From Hippophae tibetana (taxonomy: Eukaryota; Streptophyta; Magnoliopsida; Rosales; Elaeagnaceae): a stretch of 64,000 nt of DNA. Of the stretch, positions 36,244-48,131 are shown piece by piece. A program made the translations under genes and the position numbers. The stretch spans positions 34,708,001 through 34,772,000 of the forward strand of contig CM072801.1 in the NCBI GenBank assembly GCA_037013495.1, read 5' to 3'. The notes under the pieces are model-generated. The model had not been told where the DNA came from and ran no database searches. It saw only the letters and a list, made by a program, of their open reading frames with translations. Each line of letters opens with the position of its first letter. The first letter of the stretch is position 1.

Positions 36244-37340
36244 ATAAGTAAATAGTAATAATTCTAAAATGGAAGAAAAAATAAACCAAGAAATAATAGA
36301 CATAGAAAAAGAAGACATCTCGTGATGTTTTTCACAGGAATATGGCTATAATAAACTACAACAAGATATACACAAAGAATTTTTAGAATTAAGAAAGATG
36401 TATATAACATATATAGAAATAATGAAATAATAAGTCATAAATATGATGCCTTGGAAGGACTAAAAGAAGAATCACCTAGGAGATCATATTTTTTTATTCC
36501 TAAAAATGAGAAAAGAAAAAATGAAGAACAATCTAAGAATAAAGCGATAATTTCAATTTAATGGATGGAAAAGAATTAGAAAGATAATTCATGAACCCTA
36601 AAAATAGGGATATAGAAAAATTAGTTAGTTTATTGACACTAACTAATGAAGAAATAAAAGAACATTATAATAAAAAACATTGTACTAACAAAGAAGAAGA
36701 TGGTATGACAATAATTAGTGAGATTGATTCTAAGCCAGATTACATGACCCAAAAGGTCATATGAACTCAATTTCATTACCAATTCCTTACCAAGAAGGAA
36801 CATTTGACTCACATAGGGGAGAAAGAAATAACAAAAGAATAGAACAATCTGATACCATAGATAGAAAAAGACAACCACCTAAAATGGAGGAAGAGTTGCA
36901 TTGGGGAACTAGAGGTAATATTACACCAGAATTCAAACTCCATGATAATTATAAGTCTGATATTCTAGATTTAGACTGTATAAGAGATAGGAAGAAATCA
37001 TTAGATGAATAGGCTAGTTTTATGAGTGTGCTCATACAAACCTCTCAAACTACCCAAACAAATCCTTCAATCTTTAGGGTACTTATAGCATATAAAATGA
37101 TAGAAAATGTTAAAGTTTGGTTTTCAAACTTAACAGACCAACAACATTTTTTAATGCAAGTGAATGCTTCTATAGTAAGGGAATACTTGGATACATAATA
37201 AATGAAATATACAAAGAATTTATCAGAGAAGATAAAGGAAGAACTTGAATTGTAGCTAAAAAAAAGACTATCAATGTTCCAACCTCTAGGTCTAGGTTGA
37301 TATTTATTCCAAGCTCTTCTAATACATCAACACTCCCACA
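36244..37340 (+). pseudogene. Decayed Lys/Glu-rich coding-like tract
   Basis: Several plus-strand frames with coding-like composition follow one another across stops: one from about 36269 (MEEKINQEIIDIEKEDIS), one at about 36761-37012 rich in Lys, Asp and Glu (RNNKRIEQSDTIDRKRQPPK), and one near 37080-37200 (YKMIENVKVWFSNLTDQQH). I recognise no domain. A capsid-type region of an endogenous pararetrovirus or retroelement is possible given the caulimovirid remnant at 57-61 kb, but this is a guess. Confidence 0.3.
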
Positions 37341-37444
37341 TGCCGAAGAACTTGAATTGTTTCCTTACAGCAAAATAGACACTAGCTTAACGATTATTTC
37401 ATTTCTTATCAATACTTTAATGCAATAGATCTATAGTCACATGT

Positions 37445-37705
37445 GGGATTTATTTTTCACTAGCAGTAGGCAGTGCATTGACAAAAGAGCTAGTCTTAGA
37501 AGCTAAGCTCCTTCAATTTAGGTGAAGAACTGCCATTTTAGGCATGATAAGTCAACAGTCAAGCTTAGAGAAATGAGATAATGGAGAGATTTTGATTGGA
37601 TATTGGTATGTAGAAGACATCATACAATCTAGAAACAAACTAGAACTGAACCAAAGGTTGAAGCATTACTCAAATCTAACTTCTGGTTGGTTTCTAGACT
37701 GTATG
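37445..37705. repeat. Foldback element, left arm
   Basis: About 200 bp (37445-37645; ttcactagcagtaggcag ... ggatattggtatgtagaaga) are the inverted copy of 52853-53035. The remaining 60 bp are the loop. The two arms originally lay about 60 bp apart and are now separated by the solo LTR and the Athila-like element. Confidence 0.75.
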
Positions 37706-37760
37706 CGATGTGTGCTAAAAAAGCACTAAAATTACCATGATTTTATTCATTTTAATTGAT

Positions 37761-37803
<43 letters not shown>

Positions 37804-39057
37804 GATTTTATCATATTTCTATATAAATCTATCTTTTTAGAATCACTGGTATTTTTAGTATTTTTCAGGTATTTTTGCTAAAAAAAGAAACTTAAAGACT
37901 CAAAGAAAAATACTGGAGGCAATACATCACAAATATATTCATAAATTAAATGAGGAAAAGTCAAAAAAAGATAGAAAAATTGGACAAAATGGGTCAAAAA
38001 GGAGGAAACCACACACGCAGCAGCTCAGCCGCGCCGAGTAGCCATGTGCTGCATCGCCCTGTCTGCGCGTGCCTCTGCGCGCATTGTTGTGCCCATCCGC
38101 ACGCGCCCCACACTAGCATGACATCAGTAGTATGATGTCATCATTCACTACTATGCGTTTTCTCCATTTTTAATCATTTTTTCACCCACTTTTTCTTCCC
38201 CTCCTCACCTATAAATACCCTCATTCTCTTCACTTCAAATCACACCTAAAAACATATATTCTTCTCTCTTTCTTTCTCTCAAGTTCTTAGTTTTTATTTT
38301 TTAGTTTTTAGTTTTTCTTAGTTTGTAATTTTTTTAGTTAGTTTTTCTTAGTTTTAGAGTTCTTCTCTTTTTGAGAAGAATTAATTATGTTTTTGTAATT
38401 TATTTGCTTTTCAATTCAATAAATGGAAGTGCAACTTTCGTTTGGAGGTTTTCCAGCAACATGAATAACATCAAAGTACTGTAAGGATTTTATTTTCTTT
38501 ACAGTTATTTTTTATGCTTTATTCTTACATGTTATATTTAATTTGTCTGTGATTAAATTTAACTTTCCTAGTTGTTTGTAAATATGATATAATAATAACA
38601 TTGTTATGCTGGTGAAATATTAAATAGGTAAAAATCTCTAAAATGAATTGATTTTGTTTTTATTCAAGATTTTATATTAAGAATGTTAGAGAGAAATATA
38701 TTATTTTTCATTACAAACTTAAATTTGAAAATTAGATTTTAAGGTTTAGTTATCTGGTCTAATTTAGAGTAGTGCTCTTTTATTTGTTAGTACAATCGCC
38801 CGGTAGTTAGAGTGAAGCTCTATTTCAAAAGTTTTTATAAGAATTATTATTTGAAAATGTATTGACAACATGTTTTCGATAGTGGTTTTAAAACTTGAAA
38901 GTTAGTACTCGGATAATTAAATTCTTAGATTTAATTTGGACACCTTGAATAAAGTTTAAACTGTCTAACCCCACCAAAGGTGGCATTTAAATGGTTCTTG
39001 TTCAATCTCTTAGAAAAAGAAATTAATTTAATTAACCAAATTAGTTATCAACCTCAC
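37706..39057 (+). repeat. Solo Athila-like LTR (left part), plus strand
   Basis: Same family as the LTRs at 39058 and 50379, but in opposite orientation and much more diverged. It begins CGATGTGTGCT for TGATGAGTGCT. GTATG precedes it (37701-37705) and also follows its right part (52853-52857), giving a 5-bp TSD. A TATA box (ctataaatacc) is at about 38208. It is interrupted at 39057 by the complete element. Confidence 0.85.
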
Positions 39058-41069
39058 TGATGAACGAAAACCGGCATCGCCGATCTTCGCAAATACTTTG
39101 GTTTTAATATTTATAAAACTCTCGCAAGTGCACGAATCATTTCGAAGAAAATGATAAGTATACTCCCAAGGTCGATCTAAGGATGAAATGTATGTGGTTT
39201 TTAATTTATTATTCAAACTTCTAAAAACGAAATTAAATCCTAAACATCCTGTCACGATAGTTTGGTTTTTGTGTTCCTAATCTAATGACATAAAATAAAC
39301 ATATATACAGATTAATTAAATATAATCTAATAACATAAAAATAAACATAGATACAAATTCAATAAATAATTATCTAAAAATAAACATATATACAGATTCA
39401 ATAAATATTCATGCAAATTTTTATATTAGCGGAGTATTTATGGATGTAATAACTAAATTAATTATGCTTGCTCATATTAACTAGGTTATTAAAGATATAA
39501 ATTGATATTTTATTGATTCTCTCTTTTTTATATAAATACCACCTTTGGTGGGGTTAGATATTCTTTGTTAACTAAACAAATCAATTAACACCTATGGGTG
39601 GGGTTGATAACTAATATGCTTAATTAAATTAATTCCTTTTTCTAAGAGATTGAAAATGAACCATTTAAATGCCACCTTTGGTGGGGTTAGACAATTTAAA
39701 CATTATTCAAGGTGTCCAAATTAAACATAAGAATTTAATTATCCGAGTACTAACTTTCAAGTTTTAAAACCACTATTGAAAACATGTTGTCAATATATTT
39801 TCACATAATAATTCTTATAAAAACTTTCGAAATAGAGTTTCACTCTAACTACCGGGCGATTGTACCAACAAATAAAAGAGCACTACTCTAAATTAGACCG
39901 GATAACTAAACCTTAAAATCTAATTTTCAGGTTTAAGTTTGTAATGAAAAATAATATATTTCTCTCTAACATTCTTAATATAAAATCTTGAATAAAAACA
40001 AAATCAATTCATTTTAGAGATTTTTACCTATTTAATATTTCGCAAGCATAACAACGTCATTATTACATAATATTTACTAAACAGCCAGCATAGTTAAATT
40101 TAACCACAGACAAGTTGAATATAACATGTAAGAATAAAGCATAAAAATAACTGTAAAGAAAATAAAATCCTTACAGAACTTTGACGCTATTCCCGTAGCT
40201 AGAAAACCTCCGAGCGGAATTTGCACTTCCATATATTGAATCAAAAATCTAAATTATTACAAAAACATTACAAGTTCCTCTCAAAAAGAGAAGAACTCTA
40301 AACCTAAGAGAATTGAACTAAAAACTAAGAAAAAAAACTAAGAAAAGCTTAGAAACTAAGAGAAACTAAAAACTAAGAAATGAGAGAAAGAAAGGAGAGA
40401 GAAGTGAGTTTTGAAGGTGTGATTTGAAGTGAAGGGAAGGGGGTATTTATAGGTGAGGATGGAGAGAAAAAATGAGTAAAAAAATATTAAAAAATGTAAA
40501 AACGCGTATTGGAATTGCTGATGTCATCAATGACGTCAGCATGACGTCACAGGGGCTACTGCACGTGAAAAATGGGGCGAAAACGCGTTGGGCGCGCGGT
40601 GGGGCTGCTGCTGGGCGCTGCGCGCGCGCGCTGGGGCTGTCGCTGCGCGCAGCTCGGCGCGCGTGAACAGTGCCAGCGCGCTGCGCTGCGCGCAGCTTGG
40701 CATGCCAGCGCGCGCGGGCGCGCGCGGAGTGGGGCGCTGGGCTGCGCGCACGGCTGGGCTGCGGCGCGCGATTTCCGTCTTTTTGACATTTTTGACCTTT
40801 TCGACCCATTTCGTCCGATTTTTCCATGTTTGTTGACCTTTTCTCACTTATTTATTGATATATTTGTGATGTATTGCTTCAAGTATTCCTCTTTGAGTCT
40901 TTAAATTGCATTTTTAAGCCAAAATTCCTGAAAAACAATAAAAATACCCGTGATTCCGAAAAAGACAAATTTATATAAATATATGATAAAACATATAAAT
41001 ATATATATTTTTAATCAATTAATGTACATAAAATCATGGTTTATTTTAGTGCTTTTTGAGCACTCATCA
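39058..41069 (-). repeat. 3' LTR of the Athila-like element
   Basis: On the plus strand it runs TGATGAACG...ACTCATCA. On the minus strand it has a U3 with a GC-rich block (40555-40775), two TGACGTCA sites (40531, 40542) and a TATA box (tatttata, 40444-40451). Two CCACCTTTGGTGG hairpins lie at about 39540 and 39665. Compared with the 5' LTR it has about 36 bp more in the GC-rich block. Confidence 0.95.
40531..40549 (-). promoter_or_regulatory. Paired TGACGTCA (as-1/CRE-like) sites in U3
   Basis: Two perfect TGACGTCA palindromes 11 bp apart, about 80 bp upstream of the TATA box on the minus strand. The layout resembles as-1-type elements bound by plant TGA/bZIP factors. In the 5' LTR the second site has lost two bases (near 51884-51890), so only one is perfect there (51876-51883). 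Confidence 0.65.
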
Positions 41070-43037
41070 CAACCCCCAACCAGCTTCTTTGTAGTCTCTT
41101 AGGAAGAGAAGCGATAAAAGCTAAAAATTAAACTATCCTAAATCACTTTCGTGGATTGAAACGGTTGCATTTAGCCTATGCAACAAGCCGTTAAACCCCT
41201 AGGTTGCCCTAGTGGACGAGTTTGAGTCTCGTGAGGGTTTTCAGTAATGATACCCACAAACATTGAACTAAATGTAAAAAATAAAAACAATCAAAACAAA
41301 AATTAAAATTACAACTCAATCAAAAATTAATTTAAGAATAAAAGAAAACAACATATCACAAAAATATCTCATACTTTTTAATCTCCTTTAAGATCATAAT
41401 TAAAATCTCAAGCATAAGTTATTTTAATCTCTTTAAACAATCATGATTTTATTACAATAATTAGTCGAAAATCATTTTCATATTTCTTTTCAACAATGTA
41501 TCAATTTAATTTTACCCAATTTCAGTGTCATGAATTAGAATTCGCTTCGACTCTATTCCTCACAAGTCAATACTCTCAAAGCACTGAATCCTATGGGTTC
41601 AAACACTCATACTAATTTATATGCGAAAGAGTTGATGTATAGAAATGAACTAATATGTTCGCATATGTATAAAGAATAAAGGCTCAAAGTGTTATTTTAA
41701 CATTGATCTCATGAAAGGAATCGAATGTATAAATTATAAAGATATCATATATAAAAATTATTTTCATGCATAAATCAAACTCATTAAGAAAGAATTTCAA
41801 GATATATGCTTTTTATAAATGAAGAAATTGCAATGACTTTTTTAGGGAATTACTTCCTATATCTTTCTTTTGTATTTAACCTTTACTCACAACTTTGTTG
41901 GCAATGTGGGTCATAGTATGTAGATGATACTATTTTTTTATATCTCTATACATTTTTTTTTATATATATATGTATTTTTTTAGAGAGTCAACCCATGTAC
42001 AGATTGTACATTTTTTTGGATTTTGGTGAGTGGTTAATTTTGTGGCTTTTCTGTTTGATCTTGGTTTAGGTAACCCCAGATATGTCTTTTTGTTTTTGTA
42101 GCAGTCATGCATGAATGAGATATAAGCATATACTATCCATTTCTACTCAAATCGTTTAATCTAAACAAAAATAATAATAAAAAATATATGATACTCTATT
42201 AAGATGAGAAAAAATTCATACATTCAATGTTAATACCTATAGAGATCATCTAAACTTTTGAATAAATAAGAAATGTGTTTGGAGTAGAAAAAATATATAT
42301 TTCACTCTGAATAAAAGAAATTAGGTTCAAATTATATCTCACAAGGGTAGTCTCCACTAAAAAATTCATAAACACCGATTTTGGGTTTAATATAATTTCC
42401 ACATTTTATTAAGAAATACTAGTTATGACAAAAACTAACTAATTATCAAAAATAATTACAAAATATTTCATGATATGTTTTCAAAAAAATTAATCTAACA
42501 GTACCAAAGACTTAACTATTTACTTAAATTTGATTTAAAGAAATGATAAATTTTTGTGAGATTTTTTATTTTTATTTTTTTATTAAGCATGGTAACTTTT
42601 CACCACCCCCAACCTAGAACTTACATTGTCCTCAATGTAACAACTGCAAATTAAAGATAAAGAGAAAAGAGGAGAAAGATTACCTATTTCTTGAGAATGT
42701 GTAAGTAGTAATGAAGAAATGCAGGTGCATCCATCATATTCATCATTAAAGTGTATACAGACAGATCGCTGTGAACTTCTAACATCTCAACAAATATTTT
42801 AGTTTTAACAATTTTAAAAATTATTCACATACAAGTAAACTAAAATAAACAATAAAATTAAGTAAATAAAACAAATAACAAAAAAATTACCTAACATGAT
42901 AGGTTGCCTCCCATCCAGCGCTTAGTTTAACGTCTTAGCAAGACGTATCTTTTTGGTGCTAAGGGTTACTCAGCCAAATGCAATCCATTTCAGCAATGTT
43001 GTTTGGTTCTTCTAAATAAGGCTTGACACGATGGCCA
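41070..43037 (-). other. 3' untranslated region of the Athila-like element
   Basis: Non-coding. From pol onward on the minus strand: an ACGTCTTGCTAAGACGTT-type hairpin (42929-42946) and TGGGAGGCAACCT (42901-42913); the palindrome ACATTGAGGACAATGT (42623-42638) followed by GGTTGGGGGTGG (42603-42614); then AT-rich DNA; then two stem-loops at about 41156-41192 and 41213-41240; and ggttgggggttg (41070-41081) as the purine primer next to the LTR. Confidence 0.7.
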
Positions 43038-43466
43038 TTAACTTTGAACGTTTTTTTGTGTCTTGGAGTCCAATAGTTCTACCACTCCATGTTCAGATAC
43101 CTGAACTATTTTGAATGGTCCATCCCATCTTGATCTCAACTTTCCTGGAAACAATCTCAAACGAGAGTTAAATAAAAGAACTTTCATTCCAGGGTGAAAA
43201 GTTTTAGGAACTAGCCTCTTGTCATGATAGCGCTTAGTACGCTCTTTGTATAATTTGGCATTCTCATAAGCTTCATTCCTAATTTCTTCCAACTCATGAA
43301 GCTCGAGTACTCGTTTTTCACCTGCTTTATCTAAATCCATGTTTAGCTCTTTAATTGCCCAATAAGCCTTGTGTTCAAGTTCAACTGGAAGGTGGCACGC
43401 TTTCCAAAGATTAACCGGTAAGGGCTCATCCCAATAGGTGTTTTGTAAGCGGTGCGGTATGCCCAT
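43038..43466 (-). pseudogene. Integrase C-terminal part of pol, frameshifted
   Basis: About 140 codons in a different frame from the main pol. The sequence runs [19 protein letters not shown], then NAKLYKERTKRYHDKRLVPK, and ends with KVLLFNSRLRLFPGKLRSRW and a small hydrophobic block before TQKNVQS. This is the normal C-terminal region of Athila-type integrases (substrate and DNA binding), without a chromodomain. A one-base change around 43400-43415 moves the frame here. The rest of the region is intact, so the break looks recent. Confidence 0.85.
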
Positions 43467-46400
43467 AAGGCATCATTTAGCTTAAATGCCCAATCCTTCC
43501 TTGAGGGACGCACTGTGCGTTCCAGTATTCCCTTAATTTGCCTATTACTTACTTCCACTAAACCGGAAGTTTGAGGATGATATGGAGTAGCTACCTTATG
43601 TGTGATGTTGTACTTGTTTAGTACTCCATCAAAGAGTTTGTTACAAAAATGGCTACCTCCATCACTTATTATAGCTCTAGGCGTTCCGAACCTACTGAAT
43701 ATGAAATCTTTCAAGAATTTCACAACAACATTAGCATCATTGGTTTTGGTGGGGATAGCTTCTACCCACTTGGACACATAATCCACAGCAACCAAAATGT
43801 ATTGAAAACCATTAGATGGGGGAAAAGGACCCATAAAGTCAATCCCCCATACATCAAAGAGTTCAACAACTAAATTAGATGTCAAAGGCATTTCATCTCT
43901 TTTGCTTATGTTTCCTGTTCTTTGACATCTATCACATTGTGCACAAAACATATGAGCATCTTTAAAAAGAGTGGGCCAAAAGAATCCAGACTGTAATATC
44001 TTACGGGCTGTCTTTTCACCTCCAAAATGACCCCCACAATGAAGTTCATGACAAAAAGTCAGAATGCTCTTATGTTCTTCTTCAGGTACACATCTCCGGA
44101 TGACTTGATCTTGACCAATTTTGTATAAATAAGGGTCATCCCAGAAATAGTCCTTAATAGTTTTAAAAAACCTTTTCTTGTCCTGATATGAAGTGTTAGG
44201 TCGCAAAACACCAGTGGCAAGATAGTTTACAATATCAGCATACCATGGGTTCGGACCTATGAAAAATAACTGTTCATCAGGAAAGGTTTCAACTATATCG
44301 TCATTACTCTCATCTTTAAGAGAATTGAAGTCAGAAATCAACCTAGACAAATGGTCAGCTACTAAGTTTTCACTGCCTTTCTTATCCTTGATTTCTAGGT
44401 CAAATTCTTGTAAGAGTAAGACCCACCTGATTAATCTTGGCTTGGCATTTGGTTTACTTAATAGGTATCTTAAAGCAGCATGATCAGAATGCACAATCAC
44501 TTTAGATCCTACTAAATAAGACCGAAATTTGTCTAAAGAGAATACTATAGCCAAGAATTCCTTTTCAGTGGTGGTGTAATTCATCTGGGCATCATTGAGT
44601 GTTTTGCTAGCATAGTAGATGACATGTAAACGCTTATCCACTCTTTTTCCCAGGACTGCTCCTATTGCATAATCAGAAGCGTCACACATTATTTCAAAGG
44701 GTAAAGACCAGTTTGGTGCCATTATAACAGGGGTAGATGTTAGTTTATCTTTCAAGGTATTAAAGGAAATAAGGCAGTCATTGTTGAAGTCAAAATCAGC
44801 ATCTTTGGATAGCAAGTTACATAAGGGACGACTTATTTTAGAGAAATCTTTAATAAATCGTCTGTAAAATCCTGCATGTCCCAAGAAGCTTCTTATCCCC
44901 TTCACAGATGTAGGGGGAGGTAGTTTGGATATCAATTCAACTTTTGCCTTATCAACTTCAATACCCTTGTTTGAAATTATATGTCCTAAAACTATCCCTT
45001 GTTGAACCATAAAATGGCTTTTCTCCCAACTAAGGGTTAGATTGCATTCAATGCATCTCTCTAAAACCAAAGTCAATTTATGTAAGCAATCATCAAATGA
45101 GTTCCCAAAGACAGAGAAATCGTCCATGAAAATCTCAATGAATTTCTCCACCATGTCCGAGAAAATAGATATCATGCATCTCTGGAAAGTGGCAGGGGCA
45201 TTGCATAACCCAAATGGCATTCTGCGAAAAGCAAATGTCCCAAAAGGACATGTAAATGTGGTCTTTTCTTGATCTTCTGGTGCTATGGGTACTTGATAAT
45301 ATCCAGACAGTCCATCCAAAAAACAGTAAAATTCGTGCCCAGCTAATCTTTCCAACATTTGATCAATGAATGGAAGAGGAAAGTGATCCTTTTTCGTATA
45401 TAAATTTAATTTCCTAAAATCTATACACATTCTCCATCCAATGATTATTCTAGTGGGCACTAATTCACTTTTGTCATTTTTAACAACTGTTATCCCAGAT
45501 TTCTTTGGTACCACATGCACTGGACTAACCCACTTACTATCTGCAATAGGATAGATAATCCCTTCTTCTAATAATTTAAGAATTTCCTTTTTAACTACCT
45601 CTTGCATGTTTGGGTTTAGTCTTCTTTGGGCCTCTCGTACAGGTTTAGCACCATCCTCCAAGTTGATCTTGTGCATACACATTGTTGGACTAATGCCTCT
45701 TATATCCCCTATACTCCAACCTATAAATTTCTTAAACTGTTTAAGCACTTTGATGAGTTCCTTTTCTTGTGGTTTGGTCAAGGTTGAAGAAATTATCACT
45801 GGATAAGTTTCTCCCTCTCCCAAAAACACATATTTTAAGTGCTCAGGTAAGACTTTGAGTTCAAGTTCAGGTGGATTGGCCTCTTTACTAGATGAAGAAC
45901 TGGGTAGATTTAAAAGTGTACTAGATTTTGTCATCACTTCATCATTGTCTAGTTGTTTAAGGTACCCATTAATTTCCTCATCTAAATCTTCTTCAACCTT
46001 TTCAAGTGTAAGAACGGTTTCAAGCTTGTCTTCTATTCTGGTTTGTAAAAAGGTGCTTTGGACAAGATTATCCAAAGGATCAACTTCGAATATTTTATCG
46101 ATGGCAGAAATAGAAGGAAAAGGTGAAGAATCAAAAACTTTAAAATGAACGGTCTCCCCTAAGACTGTCATTGTCAAATTTCCATCTTGGACATCAATAA
46201 TAGTTTTAGTAGTTGCCATAAATGGCCTACCAAGCAATATTGTGTGCTCTCTGTCCAATGCTGGATTTTCTTGCATATCCAGAACCATAAAGTCAACAGG
46301 TATTATCAGTTTGTCTACCTGTACCAAAACATCCTCAACTATTCCCTCTGGATATTTAAGAGATCTATCTGCAAGTTGAAGGGACATAGTTGTGGGTTTT

Positions 46401-46864
46401 AAATCCCCTAGATTGAGCTGTAAGAATATAGAGTAGGGCATCAAATTTATACTAGCACCTAAATCAAGCATTGCTTTAGCAACCTTCCTATCCCCCATAG
46501 TTATGTTTATAATAAAACTTCCAGGGTCTTTCAACTTAGGGGGTAGTTTGTGCTGAAGTACAGCGCTAGAAATTTCTGATACTACTACTCGTTCATTCAG
46601 TTCATACCTCCTTTTCTTAGTGTTTAACTCTTTGAAAAACTTGGCATATGAGGGTACATTCATGATCACTTCTAATAATGGTAAATTGATATTTACTTTA
46701 GAGAGCATATTAAAAAGATCATTGAATTGCTTATCTTGTTTGGATTCTTTCAACCGGTGGGGAAAAGGTACTTGTATCTGGTGTGGTTCTGTTGTCTTTT
46801 GAATTTTGGGGGTGTCAGATGACCCCCCCAATGAGTTTTTCAGAAGGCTTGTTAAGTTTAACAC
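43343..46864 (-). CDS. Athila-like pol: protease-RT-RNase H-integrase
   Basis: A single 1173-codon frame. Protease motif DLGASIN is near residues 134-140. Reverse transcriptase spans about residues 400-640 with LDGLSGYYQ near 516 and the catalytic FMDDF near 579-583. RNase H has [12 protein letters not shown] near 727 and [10 protein letters not shown] near 793. Integrase has a zinc-binding HHCC part ending CAQCDRCQR near 974-982, then a core with D near 1009 (GIDFMG), D near 1068 (ISDGGSH) and E near 1104, so the DDE triad is complete. After residue ~1153 the frame shifts and runs 20 codons out of register to a stop. The N-terminus overlaps the gag2 end by 50 bases in another frame. The start given is the first open codon, probably not a true initiation site. 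Confidence 0.92.
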   Translation of the reverse strand: MLNLTSLLKNSLGGSSDTPKIQKTTEPHQIQVPFPHRLKESKQDKQFNDLFNMLSKVNINLPLLEVIMNVPSYAKFFKELNTKKRRYELNERVVVSEISSAVLQHKLPPKLKDPGSFIINITMGDRKVAKAMLDLGASINLMPYSIFLQLNLGDLKPTTMSLQLADRSLKYPEGIVEDVLVQVDKLIIPVDFMVLDMQENPALDREHTILLGRPFMATTKTIIDVQDGNLTMTVLGETVHFKVFDSSPFPSISAIDKIFEVDPLDNLVQSTFLQTRIEDKLETVLTLEKVEEDLDEEINGYLKQLDNDEVMTKSSTLLNLPSSSSSKEANPPELELKVLPEHLKYVFLGEGETYPVIISSTLTKPQEKELIKVLKQFKKFIGWSIGDIRGISPTMCMHKINLEDGAKPVREAQRRLNPNMQEVVKKEILKLLEEGIIYPIADSKWVSPVHVVPKKSGITVVKNDKSELVPTRIIIGWRMCIDFRKLNLYTKKDHFPLPFIDQMLERLAGHEFYCFLDGLSGYYQVPIAPEDQEKTTFTCPFGTFAFRRMPFGLCNAPATFQRCMISIFSDMVEKFIEIFMDDFSVFGNSFDDCLHKLTLVLERCIECNLTLSWEKSHFMVQQGIVLGHIISNKGIEVDKAKVELISKLPPPTSVKGIRSFLGHAGFYRRFIKDFSKISRPLCNLLSKDADFDFNNDCLISFNTLKDKLTSTPVIMAPNWSLPFEIMCDASDYAIGAVLGKRVDKRLHVIYYASKTLNDAQMNYTTTEKEFLAIVFSLDKFRSYLVGSKVIVHSDHAALRYLLSKPNAKPRLIRWVLLLQEFDLEIKDKKGSENLVADHLSRLISDFNSLKDESNDDIVETFPDEQLFFIGPNPWYADIVNYLATGVLRPNTSYQDKKRFFKTIKDYFWDDPYLYKIGQDQVIRRCVPEEEHKSILTFCHELHCGGHFGGEKTARKILQSGFFWPTLFKDAHMFCAQCDRCQRTGNISKRDEMPLTSNLVVELFDVWGIDFMGPFPPSNGFQYILVAVDYVSKWVEAIPTKTNDANVVVKFLKDFIFSRFGTPRAIISDGGSHFCNKLFDGVLNKYNITHKVATPYHPQTSGLVEVSNRQIKGILERTVRPSRKDWAFKLNDALWAYRTAYKTPIGMSPYRLIFGKRATFQLNLNTRLIGQLKS

Positions 46865-48131
46865 TTGTTTCTCCTTTTTGCGAGATTAGAGTATCGCCTT
46901 CTCTGTTACCTGAACTACAAGGTAGATTGTTAGAGATTTCAGGTAAACTGGTATTGACTACCTTACCACTTCGAAGGGTTCTAACATCCTTTGCTTGTTC
47001 TGGTTGACTGGGCAACTTTCCTGGTTCTTTCTTTTGCATTTGTTCAGCCAGTTGCCCAACTTTAGATTCAATTCTTTTAACCGAAGCCTCCATGGTGTTC
47101 AACCTTTGATTAGTCATCAATTGGTTGTCACGACTAACTTGAATAAAAGCATTCAAGCTATCTTCTAAGGTTGGTTTAAAAGATTGGCTTGGTGGGTAAG
47201 GGTGGTTGTTAATCGACCTTAGTGTTGGATATTGGGTGTAGGCTGGGTGATTATAGGTGTTTGGATGATACCTTTGAAAAGATTGGACTTCCTCTATGGC
47301 ATCGACACTAGAATCACAAGTATTTGAACAATTATGAGTACCATGCCCAATTGAACAACACACTTCACATACCTCTTGATTTGAAATTTGGTGGGAAGTG
47401 AGGAATTTCACTTGTTTAGTCAATTCAGCAAGTTGCAAGGTTATCTCATTATCAGAGTCGACTTCATTGACCTTTGCTTTCCTTCTACCACCTCTTTGTT
47501 GGGAATTAGAACCCAATAGCTCATAGAGATTATAGGTTTCCTCTGCAGTCTTTTCTCCTACAGCACCTCCAGCAGCATTATCAACCATGTATTGACTCTG
47601 TAGTGTCAATCCATCGTAAAAGAATTGGTTTTATAGCTGTAATGGAAAGCTATGATTTTGACATTGAATGAAAAGGAGTTTGAATCGTTCCCAAGCTTCA
47701 TGAAAGGGCTCTTCATACATTTGAGAAAATGTTGCTATCTTTGTTCTTAGATCAACAGTCTTTTGATGGGAATAGAACCTACCCATGAAAATTTCATAGA
47801 CTGCCTCCCAAGTTTTAAGAGAACCTGACTGTAGAGTAATGAACCATGACCAAGCTTTATCTTTGAGAGTGTAAGGAAAACACCTCATCCTAAGTTGATC
47901 TTCATTAATTGCATGTAGTGGAAAGGTTTGGACAATAGCATAGAATTCTAGAATGAAATTTAAAGGGTCCTCATTAGGGATACCGTAAAAGGAAGGCAAC
48001 AAAGAATAATGAATCTTTTTCAATTCATAATTCCTTGCAGCCTCTTGTAATTGGATACCGGAAGTTACATTGCCAATGATTGGCATTGTATATTCTTTCA
48101 TCTTTTTCCGCCTATCTTCAGCATCTCCCAT
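46815..48131 (-). pseudogene. gag2, one in-frame stop, upstream of pol
   Basis: Starts at an ATG at 48131 (MGDAEDRRKKMKEY) and reads as one frame of about 439 codons with one TAA (plus-strand 47631-47633), at a position where gag1 has glutamine. Core blocks are EAARNYELKKIHYSLLPSFY and EDQLRMRCFPYTLKDKAWSW. A complete zinc knuckle C-x2-C-x4-H-x4-C (CEVCCSIGHGTHNC) lies at about 47369-47328. The C-terminal coiled region (QRLNTMEASVKRIESKVGQL) precedes the join to pol at a run of seven G on the sense strand. About 60% identical to gag1 in the core. It would supply the capsid and RNA-binding protein. Confidence 0.88.

Noticed and set aside
40447-40904. Several overlapping open frames on both strands, rich in Ala/Arg
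   Set aside because: They lie in the GC-rich U3 block of the LTR, where stop codons are rare by composition. The same frames recur in the other LTR with frame-changing indels.
41156-41240. tRNA-like folds beside the Athila-like 3' LTR
   Set aside because: Two simple stem-loops without a cloverleaf, anticodon arm or A/B boxes in correct spacing.
43649-46802. Plus-strand open frames across pol
   Set aside because: They mirror the minus-strand pol gene, whose motifs and catalytic residues are unambiguous.
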